64,000 bases of DNA, taken from contig WWBZ02000007.1 of the NCBI GenBank assembly GCA_011503125.2, positions 434,001 to 498,000 on the forward strand. The letters run 5' to 3'. The stretch is from Botryosphaeria dothidea (lineage: Eukaryota > Ascomycota > Dothideomycetes > Botryosphaeriales > Botryosphaeriaceae). Below, one piece after another: positions 11,178-23,050 of the stretch (the stretch's first letter is position 1; each line of letters starts with the position of its first letter). The position numbers and the translations under genes were made by a program. The notes beneath the pieces were generated by a model. It was not told where the DNA came from. It did not search any database and worked only from the letters and a program-made list of their open reading frames with translations.

Positions 11178-12099
11178 TTAAGCAGAGATACCAATGACAC
11201 CTGGACAAGAGAATCGTTAGCAGCAGGCTCCCCCATTCGAATGTTGTTGGGTACTTACCGCAGGCAGGGCGGGGACCAGCGTTGCCGGTCTTCTTGGACT
11301 CCTCGTTGCCACCCTTGCCGAGATCGTCGGTGCCGCCGTGGACGACGACGGTGCGGCCGATGATGCTCTCGGCACCGATCAGCTTGATCAGCTTGTCGGT
11401 GGTGGAGCCGACGGCGTTGCCCTGGCCATCAGTCTTGACGTTGCCAAGGTCACCAACGTGGCGGTCCTCGTCGGTGGGAGCACCGTGACCTTTGCTGTGA
11501 GGGTTGACTGCGCGCTCCCGTCAGTGTCCGCTCCTTCCCGCTCGGGTATCGACGTTGTGTCAGGGATTCTTACAGTGAGGGCCGGCGGAGGTGCAGCCGT
11601 TGGTGTTGTCACCGAAGGCGTGGATGTGCATGCCACGCTCAGCGTTGGCGTCGTTGCCGCTGATGTTCCATGAGATGGTGGTAGGAGCGGACTCGGACTC
11701 CTGCTCGAAGGTGACGGTGCCCTTGACGGTAGAGTCACCACGGACGACTGCGACTGTTTTTGTTCAAAAAGTCATGTCAGCTGCTGCTTGTACTGCTGCC
11801 AAGGGCACCATGATGGCGGAACGGCGCGACCGACGGGTGTCAATCCCGTCGAATCCCAGCCCCACGAGTCCCTAGCCGTACGGTAATGATCGTTTTGGGC
11901 ACCTTGAACCATCAAGGTGCCGCTCGACGTTCCTAGATGGGCCAATTGGACTCCAGGATGGGTGAGGCAAGCACTGTTCGGTCGAAGAACATGCTCAAAC
12001 CGCCTCAACTCGCCGCTGCGGCTGCCCCACTTCAAGCAAGAGCATGCGTAAAGTACAGCCAAGCGAAAGAAAGTTACAAGACTTACCGGCCTTGACCAT
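11178..12099 (-). CDS. sod1: Cu/Zn superoxide dismutase
   Basis: Four exons: 12099-12087, 11753-11574, 11507-11259 and 11200-11178. The introns are 333, 66 and 58 nt, and 465 nt encode 154 aa, the standard length of cytosolic SOD1. It converts superoxide to oxygen and hydrogen peroxide. Visible features are MVKAVAVVRG at the start, the metal ligands in [20 protein letters not shown] and [20 protein letters not shown], the electrostatic loop, [20 protein letters not shown] with the last copper His and active-site region, and RPACGVIGISA at the end with the second disulfide Cys. The first exon is only 13 nt and the last 23 nt, both easily missed. The first intron is unusually long compared with the rest of the window. 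Confidence 0.93.
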
Positions 12100-12534
12100 T
12101 TTGACGGATTTGATGCTTTCTTTGGGGGTTTGATGTGAAGATTGACAACTTTTGCTGATGGAGAAGATGGGAGAAAGTGAGCGACCCGCTGCGACAGTCT
12201 TCTTGTGCGGGGCTTCGAGCTCCCACCTCGCTTTCGTCATCAACAAGTCACGTATCTCCGACAGCTTCCAGCCAATCACAAGCTCCGATGCCCGCAGGGG
12301 TCCACCCTCGCGCCTTACGCAGCCCCGACTGCCGAAGGTTGTTTGGCCAGACTCCTTTCATCTCATAAGCTGCACAGTCATGGCATCAAAAATCGTCTAT
12401 TTTGCTTGCGAGCGAATAATCATCTGCTAACTAAGGGGTTTATCATCAATTGCCTAACATCATCGGAATGATTGTCCCAACGTCCATTAACCGTAACATG
12501 CATTTTAGAGTTCCCCTCCCGATATCGGAACAAT
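12100..12534. other. Intergenic region sod1 promoter / transaldolase 3' side
   Basis: 435 bp separating two genes in the same orientation. It holds the sod1 promoter. No gene seen. Confidence 0.45.
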
Positions 12535-13759
12535 TTACGACTTCTCAATCTTCTCCTTGAGGATGTTCTTGAGGGTAACGGCGTCAGCCGCGAACTTGGA
12601 GATACCCTCGCGGAGCTTCTCGACGGCCATCTGCTCCTCGTTGAAGTCGAAGCGGAAGGTGGCCTCGTCGTTGATGTAGGTCTTCTTCTCGATGTTGAGG
12701 CTGGAAGCGTTGGAAGCATCGAGCTTCTTGGGGACGGCCTCCTGGGAGTTGTAGAGATCCTCAAGAAGGTTGGGCTGCGTTCTGTCAGTATTCGTTTCTT
12801 TCGCCAGTTCTCAGTATCGGGCGAACATACGGAGATGGTAAGGTAGTCGCAGCCAGCGAGCTCGGTGATCTCGCCAACGTTGCGGAAAGAGGCACCCATG
12901 ACGATGGTGTTGTAGCCGTACTTCTTGTAGTAGTTGAAGATGGCCTGGACGCTCTTGACACCAGGGTCCTCGGAAGCGCTGTACTCCTTCTTGGTGGCGG
13001 CCTTGTACCAGTCAAGGATACGGCCGACGAAGGGGGAAATGAGGAAGGCACCGGCCTCAGCGGCAGCAATGGCCTGGACCAGCGAGAACATGAGAGTCAG
13101 GTTGGTGTTGATGCCGTACTTGCTCTGCAGGATCTCAGCAGCCTTGATACCCTCCCAAGTGGAGGCAATCTTGATCAGGATGCGGTCCTTGGAAATACCC
13201 TGCTCCTTGTACAGCTGGAAGACGGTCAGCACACAGAAAAAGCGCAATATTTGGGGGAGCACGTACATCGATGATGCGCAGCGCTTTTTCGACCGAGGCC
13301 TTGGTGTCGAAGGAGAAGCGGGCATCGACCTCAGTCGAGACCTTTCCGGGGATGAGCTTGAGGATTTCCTTGCCGAACTGGACAAGGAGGTTGTCGAGGG
13401 TGGCATCGACCTGGTCATCGATGCTGCCGCCCTTGGACTTGCCGTAGGCAACGGCAGCGTCGATGAGCGGGGCGTAGTCGGGCTTCTTAGAAGCAGCGAG
13501 GATCAGGGAGGGGTTGGTGGTGGCATCCTGGGGGTTGTACTTGGAGATGGTGGCGAAGTCACCGGAGTCGCAGACAACGGTCTGTAGAAGATTGCATTGC
13601 ATCAGTAGAGCTCTCAAGACAAAGGCTGCGCGAAAAAAATGTTGGGTTGCGGGAGGCGCGGCGGGCAGGCCGGCGACCGCGGGGTAAGTTGCGCGACGAG
13701 ACGGGGCGGGGCAGACTCACGGTGCCAGAGGCCTTCAATTGTTCGAGAGAGCTAGGCAT
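12535..13759 (-). CDS. tal1: Transaldolase
   Basis: Four exons: 13759-13721, 13581-13267, 13214-12831 and 12774-12535. The introns are 139, 52 and 56 nt, and 978 nt encode 325 aa, the normal length. It transfers a dihydroxyacetone unit between sedoheptulose 7-phosphate and glyceraldehyde 3-phosphate in the non-oxidative pentose phosphate pathway. Clear signatures are [11 protein letters not shown] at the N-terminus, [41 protein letters not shown] with the Schiff-base lysine (about Lys133), [13 protein letters not shown] and [20 protein letters not shown]. All are typical of fungal class I transaldolases. The frame closes exactly with these splice sites. No oddities. Confidence 0.96.
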
Positions 13760-16684
13760 TGTGATGGAGTTGGAGTTGTGGATGTTTAGCAGAAAGGGTA
13801 TGTGACAGAGAGCTGAAGATGATGATGGAGTATGTTGAGGGGCGCAGGATTAATAGGGCGGGCTGGTGGGGTTTTGTGAGCGACCACTATGTCACAGGGT
13901 GGCGCAAGGAGCACCGGCGGGTGGAAGAACGGCGGACCGTTGCAGGGAAATGAATGGCCGCGCGCACGTCAATCGCCGCCGCCGCCACCGCTTTGCAGGC
14001 TCTGTCAGCGACCGGCCCTCGCCCTGGACCGACTGTTCTCCGGTGCTGCTCCCACTTGCTCCCTTTGTCCCGCCGCGCCGCCTCACGTCGGCTCCCAAAG
14101 TTCGCCGTAGCGCCCACCGGCATCTTTCTCCGCGGCCGCCTGGAAACCCTTTCGCGACACCTTCCGCCGCATGTACCAACCAGCAGCCACCGTCGCTTTC
14201 TGCCAAGCGGACGCGGATAAAGCGTCCGCAGCACCAATAAGGGAATCTCCCGGCGCTTCCGCGGCAACTGGTCATTCGATACGACTGCTAGCCCGTCCGA
14301 TCCTTCTGGATGGGTCACCGCTCGCCGTGCGGCCAGCCTCTCCGACCACGCAACGCATCGGCCTCCGCTCACTGGCCAAACATCCCAGCCCTCTGTGACG
14401 TCTTGCTCCATTGTCATCCCGACCCATCCGCTTCATAAGCTGTGAGGCCCTCCATGAGAGCCTAGACGACAAATTGGTAATTGCCTCGATTTTCCTTCCA
14501 ACAAACTAATCTTTGACGACGCCTTCGAGGAAAACGCCTGTCCGTCACGGCTTTGGGCTCACAAGCGTTGTCTATGGGCCAACGCATTGACTGGGAATTT
14601 TTCCATCTGGTGACCAGCGATAAAGCTATATCGCTCGGCCTTCATCCTTCTGAGTCTGTATCCTCACCTATCGTGACTGGCATGCCGCGCTGCAGTTTTT
14701 CCGCCACGCTTTAGCCTTGACACCTGCGGTTTTTTCTGGTAAACAGCCGGCCAACCGCAACCTCAGGCCTTGGGTGTGCTCTTGTTGAAGTCCACCGCCT
14801 CAAATTCTCAATATTTTCGTCCTAATTTTTTACCAAAAGAATATCTTGGAATTTCTCTCATGTTTTCTTCTTTTTCGCCAAACGTTCCTGTTAGGGCTCA
14901 GGGCTCACACCTCAGAACGAGATGTATCAAGTCCCTTACCAAGTCCCTCTTAACCACCGCAGCCTGAGGATTATTTTTACGAAACGCCTCGACGCTCAAT
15001 GCCACACAGCTGCGTAATTGATTGCTATCAAGAGAGCGGTTGGAATGCACCAGGACTATCGCACATTAAGATTTCAGCAGAGCTTCCTTTAAGACCCATT
15101 ACTACAGAGGGCCTCTCCCTAAGACGAACTCAATGTGAGCGGATGAAGATATTCGGTTCTTGCCGATGCTACAGGGCAGATCGAGCCCTATTGCGCATTC
15201 TCCATTCGGGATCGAGGCTGGCAACACTGGCTCGTTGTTCAAGCGGATATGCTCTGTGAGATCCAGATGCAGAGCTAGCAACTGGCAGTTTCAGAGGACG
15301 GTGCAGAGTCTTTCTCTTAGAGGTTTTCGGGTTCAGGTCGAGCCCGCACATGCTGGTACGCGCAACAGCAAAGCGGAGTTTTTTTCCATGCCTCCGTTTC
15401 TCACTGCTACCATGGCCATATCAGAGTATTGGAGAGGGGAAGATCGGGTGCCCGCGTTGATGCAGAATCTCAAAGACTTAGGACCGATCATCAACATCTG
15501 TGGGCATAACGCTATGCAGGTGCATAGTAGGATGAAATTTTGGCCGAAGGATGAGACATGCATTGGATTTCATCTTAACACCCTACAAAAATTCCGCGCG
15601 TCGCTATACGGGCGTTTCCCAGCTGACAGGATCGTCAGGGAAGAGACCAGCCATTATGGTGAGAAGCCAATCACACGTTGTCCACTCCGACATGCATGCA
15701 CCAGCCTCCGCCACCAACATGATCTGCGCTATTGAGGAGCTGCAAAGCGTCTTGGATTGAGCGACAAGCCATACAGCCAGCACGGCAAGTTCCTTCCTAG
15801 ACCTACGGAATGGGTATCTACGTACATCCTTCAAGGTAAATGCTGCGAGGCTGTTATCATACGTGTCGTACGTGTCGCGGTGTGATGTGTCCTAATGAGG
15901 TAGACAACCAGATTGCTTTCTTGCTCCGCATGCCTTGTCTAGAGCTTAACGGAATCAATTAAGCGTGGGTACGGCGACTTTTGACGCCTGCCCAACCACA
16001 ATAGTCTCAGCCTTGTTTTGCCCAATTCAGCTGCGAGTCCTCGCAATCGAAACTATATTTGGATTCTTCAGGAAACAGCAAACGGCTTTGAGCCGCGAGG
16101 TGATCTTCGCACAGGGACCGGGCCGACCTCCATGGATCATTCGGGTCTCGACATCATTCCCGTGCGGGCGACTACGGCGAGGTGAGCCGGAGACCGGGTT
16201 TGTGGCAATGTGACTATCTCCGGAAGCGCAAATCCCGGTAAACAAGCAACCAGTAGCCGTTGGCAGCGACCGAAGCAATGCACCAAGCTCTAACCGAAGG
16301 CGTCCTTCCCGTCCACCGTAGCCGCATCGAGTAAAAGTCGCGACTTTTCTGGATCCCACGTCCACAAGCGAATGTCGTTTCATCCAGTAAAACTGCCTGT
16401 TGCCCTCCGAACCCGAGAGCGAGGGGCGTAAGGTGGTGCCTTGCTTACTTCTATGTTCAAAGGCTGAAGGAATGACTGTGCGTGTCTCGAAGGCTGTGGA
16501 GTATATGTAACAATAGCCTCCTGGATCCTTTCATTCCTCAACTACCAAGGCTCAGCTTCTTTGTTCGTGACGTTCTCTCTTCGTCATTAATTTTCTTCGA
16601 CCAGATCGCCACTGAAGCTCATTTCTCCACGCAATTTTCTCCGCGTTCTATTCCTATCAAGCTATCAGCTCTTTCAGCCTCGCC
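13760..16684. other. 2.9 kb gene-poor stretch
   Basis: The first ~650 bp (transaldolase promoter side) is very GC-rich with overlapping frames on both strands. From about 14.5 kb composition becomes mixed. The longest frame (15160-15735, +) encodes 191 residues with no family I recognise, no splice support and no codon pattern like the neighbours. I see no tRNA, repeat or transposon ends. The last few hundred bases are the promoter of the RTA1-type gene. Confidence 0.4.
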
Positions 16685-17733
16685 ATGTCGGCAGGTTCCC
16701 ATCTTCCAGCACTGCTGCTCTCCCGCGCTGAAGCTAACATTTCTCGCGGCAATGCAACCTACAATGAGTGGAAGGACTACCGCGATCACTGCACGATCGA
16801 CACCTGTCCGTTCGATCTTTCATATTGGGCATACCGACCTTCGCTGGCCGCCAACAGCACGTTTCTAGCCATTTTCGCCCTTTCTCTCCTGTTTTTCCTC
16901 TTGCAGGGTATCTTCAGCAAGCGTTTCCTGGGATTCACCATTGCAATGGTATCCGGAGATATCCTCGAGGTTTTGGGTTATGTGGGAAGAGTGATGAGCT
17001 ACTACAATCCGTTCAAAGAGGTAGCGAGTCTTACGGTTTCATACCAAGGCACACGAAATGCTAACCGTTCAAACTGCAGGACGGCTTTCTCATGCAAATC
17101 GTCTGCCTGACGATCGCGCCTGCGTTCATGGCCGCAGGCATCTACTTCTGCCTCTCCCGGATAGTCATGACCTTCGGCGCCCAGAACTCCCGCATCGCAC
17201 CCCTCTCCTACCCGCGCATCTTCATCCCCTGCGACGTCATCTCGCTCCTCCTGCAAGCAGCCGGCGGCGGTCTGGCCTCCGCGCAATCGCACGCCGACAA
17301 GGACCCCACCGTCGGCAACAACATCATGATTGCCGGCCTGGCCTTCCAGGTCGCGACCCTCTTCGTCTTCATCCTTTTGGCTACGGACTTCAGCGTTAGG
17401 ACGTTGCTGCGTGTGCGCCGGTTGGGAAAGGAGCAGGCATTGGATCCGAAGCACGAGCAGCTGCGGAACAGCTGGGCATTCAAGGGATTCTTGGTTGCAC
17501 TGGCCTTCGCGACGCTGTGCATTTTCACTCGAAGTGTGTATCGTGTGGCGGAGCTGAGCGAGGGCTGGACGGGACACTTGATCGAGACGCAAAAATACTT
17601 TATTGGGCTGGAGGGCGCGATTGTGGGAGCGGCGATGTTGAGTCTGAATGCGTTCCATCCGGGCCTCTGCTTCAGAGAGGGTTATGAGGAGCGGAAAGGC
17701 TGGGGATTCGGGAAGAGTAAAGCATCCGGATAG
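16685..17733 (+). CDS. RTA1-like multispan membrane protein
   Basis: Two exons, 16685-17020 and 17080-17733, with a 59-nt intron (GTAGCG...CAG), encode 329 aa. The protein has about seven hydrophobic segments, starting with STFLAIFALSLLFFLLQGIF and continuing through LGYVGRVMSYYNPF, LMQIVCLTIAPAFMAAGIYF, FIPCDVISLLLQAAGGGLAS and IMIAGLAFQVATLFVFILLA. The motifs EVLGYVGR, APAFMAAGIY and D-x-ISLLLQ-x-GGG are hallmarks of the fungal RTA1 family (Rta1/Rsb1-like). Members are linked to resistance to toxic compounds and to sphingoid-base or lipid export, so export or membrane-stress protection is inferred. It probably resides in the plasma membrane. The C-terminal tail is short and basic. Confidence 0.88.
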
Positions 17734-18724
17734 TGGAGTGAAGGCCGGACGTCTTTCATTTTATGCGGAGTTCTGAGATAGGATATCAAGATTTTCTCGA
17801 CGTCTGTTGTATACTCTGTCCCCACGAAAACCCACTCAAGGCCTGGACTCTATCTCTATTTTCTGGTCAGGTAAGTTCTTTGTAACGGCCGCATCGGGAT
17901 ATTTTAGACATATAGTGAACCTTGAGCGAACATCAGCACTAGATTTCTTGTACACCTCCACAGCAGCACTTCTACCTTTTGCAGGATTTTATTTTCCACA
18001 CGACTCAAGGTTACAATATTAGCTACGCTACTCAAACTACAATTCAAAGATCAAATGTCCTTTCAAACACCTTGGCAGCAAAGCTTGGCGGGCTTTTTTA
18101 TTCATACGGATGCTTAAGCCCCGCAAGCATGTGCTAACGCGTGCGCCACAGTACCTTGTCTCATAAATTGCTGTATAACCAACTCTAACGTCGCTACCTC
18201 CGGAACCTGGAGACACCTTCCTAATCGAGCTCGCTTTTTCTCGTATTGGACTGGATTCCGTCGCTGTCATCCACCGGACCCCGCGTTTACCCCGTAATTC
18301 CGGTGGATATCCCTGCCAAAATTCATATGTGGGGCGAGTGTTTCTCAGTGGGCCCACCGCAAAAGTACAGGAAAACATAGGCGCCATATCGAAAACAGAC
18401 GCCACAATGGAGGTCACGAGGACAGGCGACTGAGTAGTATGAGACCGGAGTAATATACCGCGCCGGCACCGCGCTGCGTCGAGCCTACGGCAAGCCGATT
18501 CGCGGAAACCCAGCCTCCAGCCTCACCGGCCTGTACAAGACGTCCAGATTCAGGACTTCACCATGGCTGATTCGCGGAAATGCGACGGGCGAGCTAACCT
18601 CCAATTGCGGGTAACTGCCGTCTTCGGACGCCATTTTACCCAGACCTCGCCATAAAAGGAGTTGCAAATCGTCGCCATGTTGAGGAAGACGTGCGCGCTG
18701 CTCTTCCTGCCACATCGGACAACA
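17734..18724. other. Intergenic region upstream of the GH43 gene
   Basis: 991 bp without a recognisable gene. The GH43-proximal part holds an exact 12-bp direct repeat, GATTCGCGGAAA, at 18497-18508 and 18569-18580 (228 and 156 bp before the ATG). Confidence 0.45.
18497..18580. promoter_or_regulatory. 12-bp direct repeat in the GH43 promoter
   Basis: GATTCGCGGAAA occurs at 18497-18508 and again at 18569-18580, 72 bp apart start to start and preceded by C[CT]. The distance and exact identity could reflect a regulator site, but I do not recognise the motif. It is neither the GGCTAA-type XlnR site nor an obvious AraR site. Confidence 0.25.
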
Positions 18725-19856
18725 ATGAGGCCGCTCACTTCGCTGATTTGCTGGGTCCTCTGGGCTCAAGCCCACCTCGTCGGAGCCGCATCTTATTCGA
18801 ACCCGCTCAAGAACCCCAATGGCTCGGATCCGCATATCGTCTGGTCTGGGGGTTACTACTACCTGATGACGACCACCTGGACCAATCTGCAGATCACCCG
18901 GGCGACGACGCTGAACGGACTGAAGACGGGAGAGACGAAGGTTGTGTGGACGGACACGAACTCGGCGCGCTGCTGCAACGTCTGGGCTCCGGAACTCCAC
19001 TACTTTGATGGAATGTCAGTATAACGAAGGTCAATGATGACCAACGCAGACACTTACACGGGACACAGCTGGTACATCTACTACACCGCCGGAAACAGCG
19101 CGAACCTGGACGGCCAGCGCCCCCACGTGCTTAAGGGTAAGCTTCGAAGCGTATACACCGCGCACAAACAACTGACAAAGCCCCGCAGGCGGCGCCACCC
19201 CCTGGGACAGCTGGAGCTACCTGGCCCAGCTCGGCAACACGTGGGGCATCGACGGCACGATCCTGCGCTTCACGTCGGGCAACTACTTCGTCTACTCGTG
19301 CATGAGCAACAGCCTGCAGTCGCTGTGCATCGCGCCGCTCAACTCGCCCGGCAGCATCGGCACCGCCAAGGTGCTCTCGCAGCCGACCGCCTCGTGGGAG
19401 ACCGTCGGCGCGCCGGTCCAGGAAGGCCCCGCCGCCATGTACCACGGCGGCAAGACCTTCCTGACCTACTCGGCCAGCTACTGCTGGACCTCCAGCTACC
19501 AGCTCGGCCTCCTCACCTGGAACGGCGGCGATCCGACTTCGTCGAGCAGCTGGGTCAAGACGGGCCCGGTCTTCAAGTCGGCGAACGGTAATTATGGAAC
19601 TGGCCACAATGGGTATGCTCGCTCTCTTGATTAAGTCATTGTTGAGTCTGGGCTGACATATGAGAACAGTTTCTTCCAGAGCCCCGATGGCACGGAAATT
19701 TGGAATGTGTATCACGCAACCTCGAACAGCGGCGGTGCGTGCGATGGCAACAGGTACACGATGGCGCAGAAGGTCAACTGGAACTCCGACGGGTCGCCCA
19801 GCTTTGGCACTGCAGCTGCCCTGGGCACGACTCTCACTGGACCTTCTGGAGAATAG
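18725..19856 (+). CDS. Secreted glycoside hydrolase family 43 (arabinan/arabinofuranosidase type)
   Basis: Four exons: 18725-19014, 19069-19136, 19189-19612 and 19670-19856. The introns are 54, 52 and 57 nt, and 969 nt encode 322 aa. An N-terminal signal peptide (MRPLTSLICWVLWAQAHLVGA) precedes a five-bladed beta-propeller. GH43 catalytic features are visible: the base Asp in NGSDPHIVWSGGYYYLM, the pKa-modulating Asp in WGIDGTILRF and the acid Glu in VQEGPAAMYH. HYFDG joined to WYIYYTAG and NLDGQRPHVLK resembles fungal exo-alpha-L-arabinofuranosidase/arabinanase subfamilies. It would act outside the cell on arabinan or arabinoxylan side chains. Two earlier in-frame ATGs (18662, 18677) exist, but the start at 18725 gives the best signal peptide. 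No carbohydrate-binding module is attached. Confidence 0.88.
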
Positions 19857-20755
19857 TTTTATTCATCTACATGGAGTTTTTGTTGAGTGGAGAGGTTGTG
19901 GTGAGAAAAGCAAACAGGACGTATTCAGATATCCGGATCGGATCAATGGTTGACGGGGCTGGCGAGTCCTCTCTCCACCTCGGGGACCCTATCTGTAGAG
20001 AAACTCAGTTGTCCCAATCGCTCTATGTGCCCTGATGATCGAAGGTGGTGTTCGACGGTTCATCCCGTCCGATGAATCCCGTTTGCTTGGGAAGCATCAA
20101 CTGCCCTTATGAGCATGCAGCTCTCTGGTCGAGGTTATCAGTGCTCTGACAGATGAGGGTTAGCTTACCGTATGCGTTCGTGGTGCCATTTTCATCGTAT
20201 TCGTTCTCACTTCCGTATAATCCAACGGATCTCTAGCAAATACCGCTGAATTCATAGGACGGCATGCCGCAAATTACATTGAGGTCATTGCAAACCCTTT
20301 AGTCTTCTTTCCCGTACTCCATGAAACTGTGGCAGGACTCAGACTTCGGTCATAGAATGCTCGTCCTTACAACATACATGATTGACAACTCTGCTTTGCT
20401 CCGGATCTATCTTGACGTTAGCCTATTTCCACAAACACATAGTAAGATGTGTGCCTGTTTCAGTTCCTCCACCTCACAGCTCTCGGAACAGAAACGTCCA
20501 TTTCCTTCTCTCACGTTAGCGCCTCTATTTCAACCATTAGGGGTAGGAATATGATTACCTGTGTAACATGCATTGAACTTTTGAATTTCTGGAAGTCTTT
20601 AACTTGAAGACATCTTGAATATTTTGAGGAGGAATAAAACGTGTCTCAACACGGTATATATGTTGCTTCGGTTGCAACTGAAGCTCCGCGGTAAAGGAAT
20701 TGTTGGCCATTCTTGGCTTGACCGATCCTGCTTTGTTAGAGTTGAACAACAGAAG
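19857..20755. other. Intergenic region between GH43 gene and MITE
   Basis: About 900 bp after the GH43 stop with no gene seen. Only short unrelated frames are present. Confidence 0.4.
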
Positions 20756-21254
20756 GTTGTGGCCAGGGTGGCGGACGTCTCGTCTCGTCTCGTCATGACC
20801 CTCTGACGCTAACGGACGCCGCCCAAGGCATGACGAGGACGGACGGACGCCGACTAAGCACCGTTGACGGTGAAGTGACGAGATATAACGCCTGCTTAGT
20901 CATAGTATTGAATTTCTTAGAGAAGGATAGTCACCCACCATACCAATTTCTCACCACTGAAGACTAATTTAACGATGATATATATTAAGCGTATTAAGCC
21001 TTAGAAGGCTAAGATAACTTAATCTTTTTATTAAGTACTTTCTTTTTAAGGTCCTCTTATGTCTTTTTATATATATAGAAGTTAAATCACTTATTACATA
21101 TATAGCCATCCGTCATCTGTCGTCAATGACTCGTCATGCCTCGTCCTGACGATGACGGACGGCGGGTTACTTATAACGGTGACGGACGGCAGAAACGCCG
21201 TCAACGGCTCGTTGACGAGTCGTCTGACGTGACGTTCGCCACCCTGGTTGTGGC
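20756..21254. mobile_element. hAT-type MITE with 8-bp target-site duplication
   Basis: The element is 20764-21246 (483 bp). It is flanked by a perfect 8-bp direct repeat GTTGTGGC at 20756-20763 and 21247-21254. Its ends are inverted: the left end reads CAGGGTGGCGGACGTC and the right end, read inwards, CAGGGTGGCGAACGTC. That is ten identical terminal bases and 15 of 16 overall. An 8-bp duplication and CAGGG-type ends are the diagnostic pattern of the hAT superfamily. Within both ends many GACG/CGTC units recur in both orientations, as expected for subterminal transposase-binding repeats, while the core (about 20880-21115) is very AT-rich. No transposase fragment is encoded, so it is non-autonomous and depends on a hAT transposase elsewhere. 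The insertion site is intergenic. Confidence 0.85.
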
Positions 21255-21909
21255 ACGTTGTTGCCTACATTGCGGTGGGCATCTGCGACCCCAGGAAAAG
21301 TCGGGGCCGCAAATCCAAGGAATTCCTTCAAGATACCTATTAGAACGAAGCTGTTGGAATAAGCGAGGAGGCCCCTTCCACGTTGCAGTTAAGAATAGTC
21401 TTGCAGAACAAAGAAGGAAAAGTTACTGGAACGGTTGGGCAAAGTTCCACTTGCGTGGGTCGCAGTCGGTGATCTAAGCCTTGCAAAGATGAACATACGG
21501 CGGTGTAGAGAAGAGTGAATGGGGCCTTTTCAAGTGCGGCTGACGACATGTTGAAGAATGATGTTACTCCAACGAATATTCAAATCCTATGGCCGATGAA
21601 CTAACTGGCTCACATCTGCATGCCCCATCCTACGGAAAGCTGTTCCAAGGAGCGGTGGGAATGAGTAGCAGCTGAGAGCCTGTGAAATGAATTTGATGAT
21701 CTTCCAAGCTGAATCTGCCTGGGCTCGAATTGCGCTGCCATATTGGTTGACTTGCCGTGCAACTGTCTCTCCTGCTCACACTATTTTTGAAGTTCCCTGT
21801 ATGTGACTTGTCATAGTCAGTATCATTTGAGTCCCGACAAACAAGTCTGTCTTCCGAGTAACCAACATCGAACCCAAGAGAAGAAAGAAGCCGAACAACC
21901 CCCACCCCA
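21255..21909. other. Intergenic region between MITE and NmrA-like gene
   Basis: 655 bp, no recognisable gene. It is the 3' side of the minus-strand NmrA-like gene. Confidence 0.4.
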
Positions 21910-23050
21910 TCAAACAGCCAGATCCACCCTCGGCGGCCCCCGCGCCCTCTCGACCCTCCTCCCCCAGCACCTCCTCATCAGCTCCTCAAACTTCGTCGTC
22001 TTCATATCCGGGAAAAGCTCCGCGACGGTATCCCCCGGAAAGTCGAACCAGCCCTCGCAAAACGCAATGCCCCAAACGCACAGGAGCCCGTCCAGCAGCT
22101 GCTTCGGCACGACGCCGTACCTCGCGCGATTCGCCGGCAGCTCCGTCACCCGGCCCGCCCGCAGCTCCTCGACGCTGTCGTACCGCATCTCGAACATCTC
22201 GCCCCGCGCCCGCTCCGCGAACACCAGCGCCTCGTTCCACGTCAGGCGGTCCCCCACGACCCAGCACTTCTCGGGCCACTCGGCGCGCGCCAGCACGCGC
22301 GCGACGAAGGCGCCGACGTCGGCCGAGTGCGTGACGACGACGCCGGCGTTGCCGTTGCCGGGCAGCGCGGCGCGCGCGTTCTCGACGTCGAGCGCGACGA
22401 CGACGGGGCAGCCGCTCAGGACGGGCTCGTGCGGGTGGCCGAAGTAGTCCATGCGCAGGCCGGCGATGACGCGGGTGAAGGCGAGGTCGGTCGCGCGCAG
22501 CCGGACGACGGCCTGCGCCTTGAAGGCGGCGAGCTGGTAGTCGCCGAGGCCGGGGATGGCGGGCGGGAAGCCGCTGTGCGCAATGCATACACTATGTCAG
22601 CGTCACGCGAAGGGACGGCGTGGACGGATGACGGACTGCTTGCACGCTTCCTCGTAGTCCCAGCCGTACTCGCTCGGCGCGAACCTCGTCACGGTCCCTG
22701 ACTGCGCGGCGCCTTCGATGAGGTTGATCTGGGCATTGTGGTCTTCTTCGCTCAGGATGCCGATGACTGAGATGACGGTGTCGATGTTCTCTTCCCTCAG
22801 GCGCTCGGCAATGGAGGATGGCGATGAGTAATCGAGCTCCAGGCATTCAACGCCGCGGCGGCCGGCTATGAGGCCCGTGGCCTGGGTCAAGCATGGAGTC
22901 AACACAAAGCGGACAGGTACATGTGGGTTGTGCGGCGAGACTGACGCTTCGCGTAAGCACGTAAACGGTGTATAGCCTGGTGTTGGCCACGTGCTCGACG
23001 ATGGTCCGGCCCAGGCCTCCGGTTCCGCCTGCGATGCCTACTCTTCGCAT
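21910..23050 (-). CDS. NmrA-like / isoflavone reductase-like NAD(P)-binding protein
   Basis: Three exons: 23050-22946, 22881-22637 and 22573-21910. The introns are 64 nt (GTCAGT...CAG) and 63 nt (GTCCGT...CAG), and 1,014 nt encode 337 aa. The Rossmann glycine loop is at the very start (MRRVGIAGGTGGLGRTIVEH). LELDYSSPSSIAERLREENI, then DTVISVIG and VTRFAPSEYGWDYE follow the pattern of NmrA-like/isoflavone-reductase-like proteins. These act either as NAD(P)H-dependent reductases on aromatic or phenylpropanoid-type substrates or as redox sensors. The catalytic status is not evident. The second donor (GTCCGT) is non-optimal. The choice is supported by exact frame closure and by the GFPPAIPGLGDYQLAAFKAQ continuation. 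It lies 1.3 kb from a P450 in the same orientation, so a tailoring role is possible. Confidence 0.8.

Noticed and set aside
12420..13451. 343-codon minus-strand frame over transaldolase
   Set aside because: It mixes one true transaldolase exon with intron and out-of-frame sequence. The spliced model explains the region better.
13895..13904. A second CAGGGTGGCG string identical to the hAT MITE terminus
   Set aside because: No inverted partner or 8-bp target duplication is found nearby. Ten bases in a GC-rich region can occur by chance.
15160..15735. 191-codon open frame in the gene-poor stretch
   Set aside because: No recognisable domain, signal or splice support, and no coding-like residue pattern.
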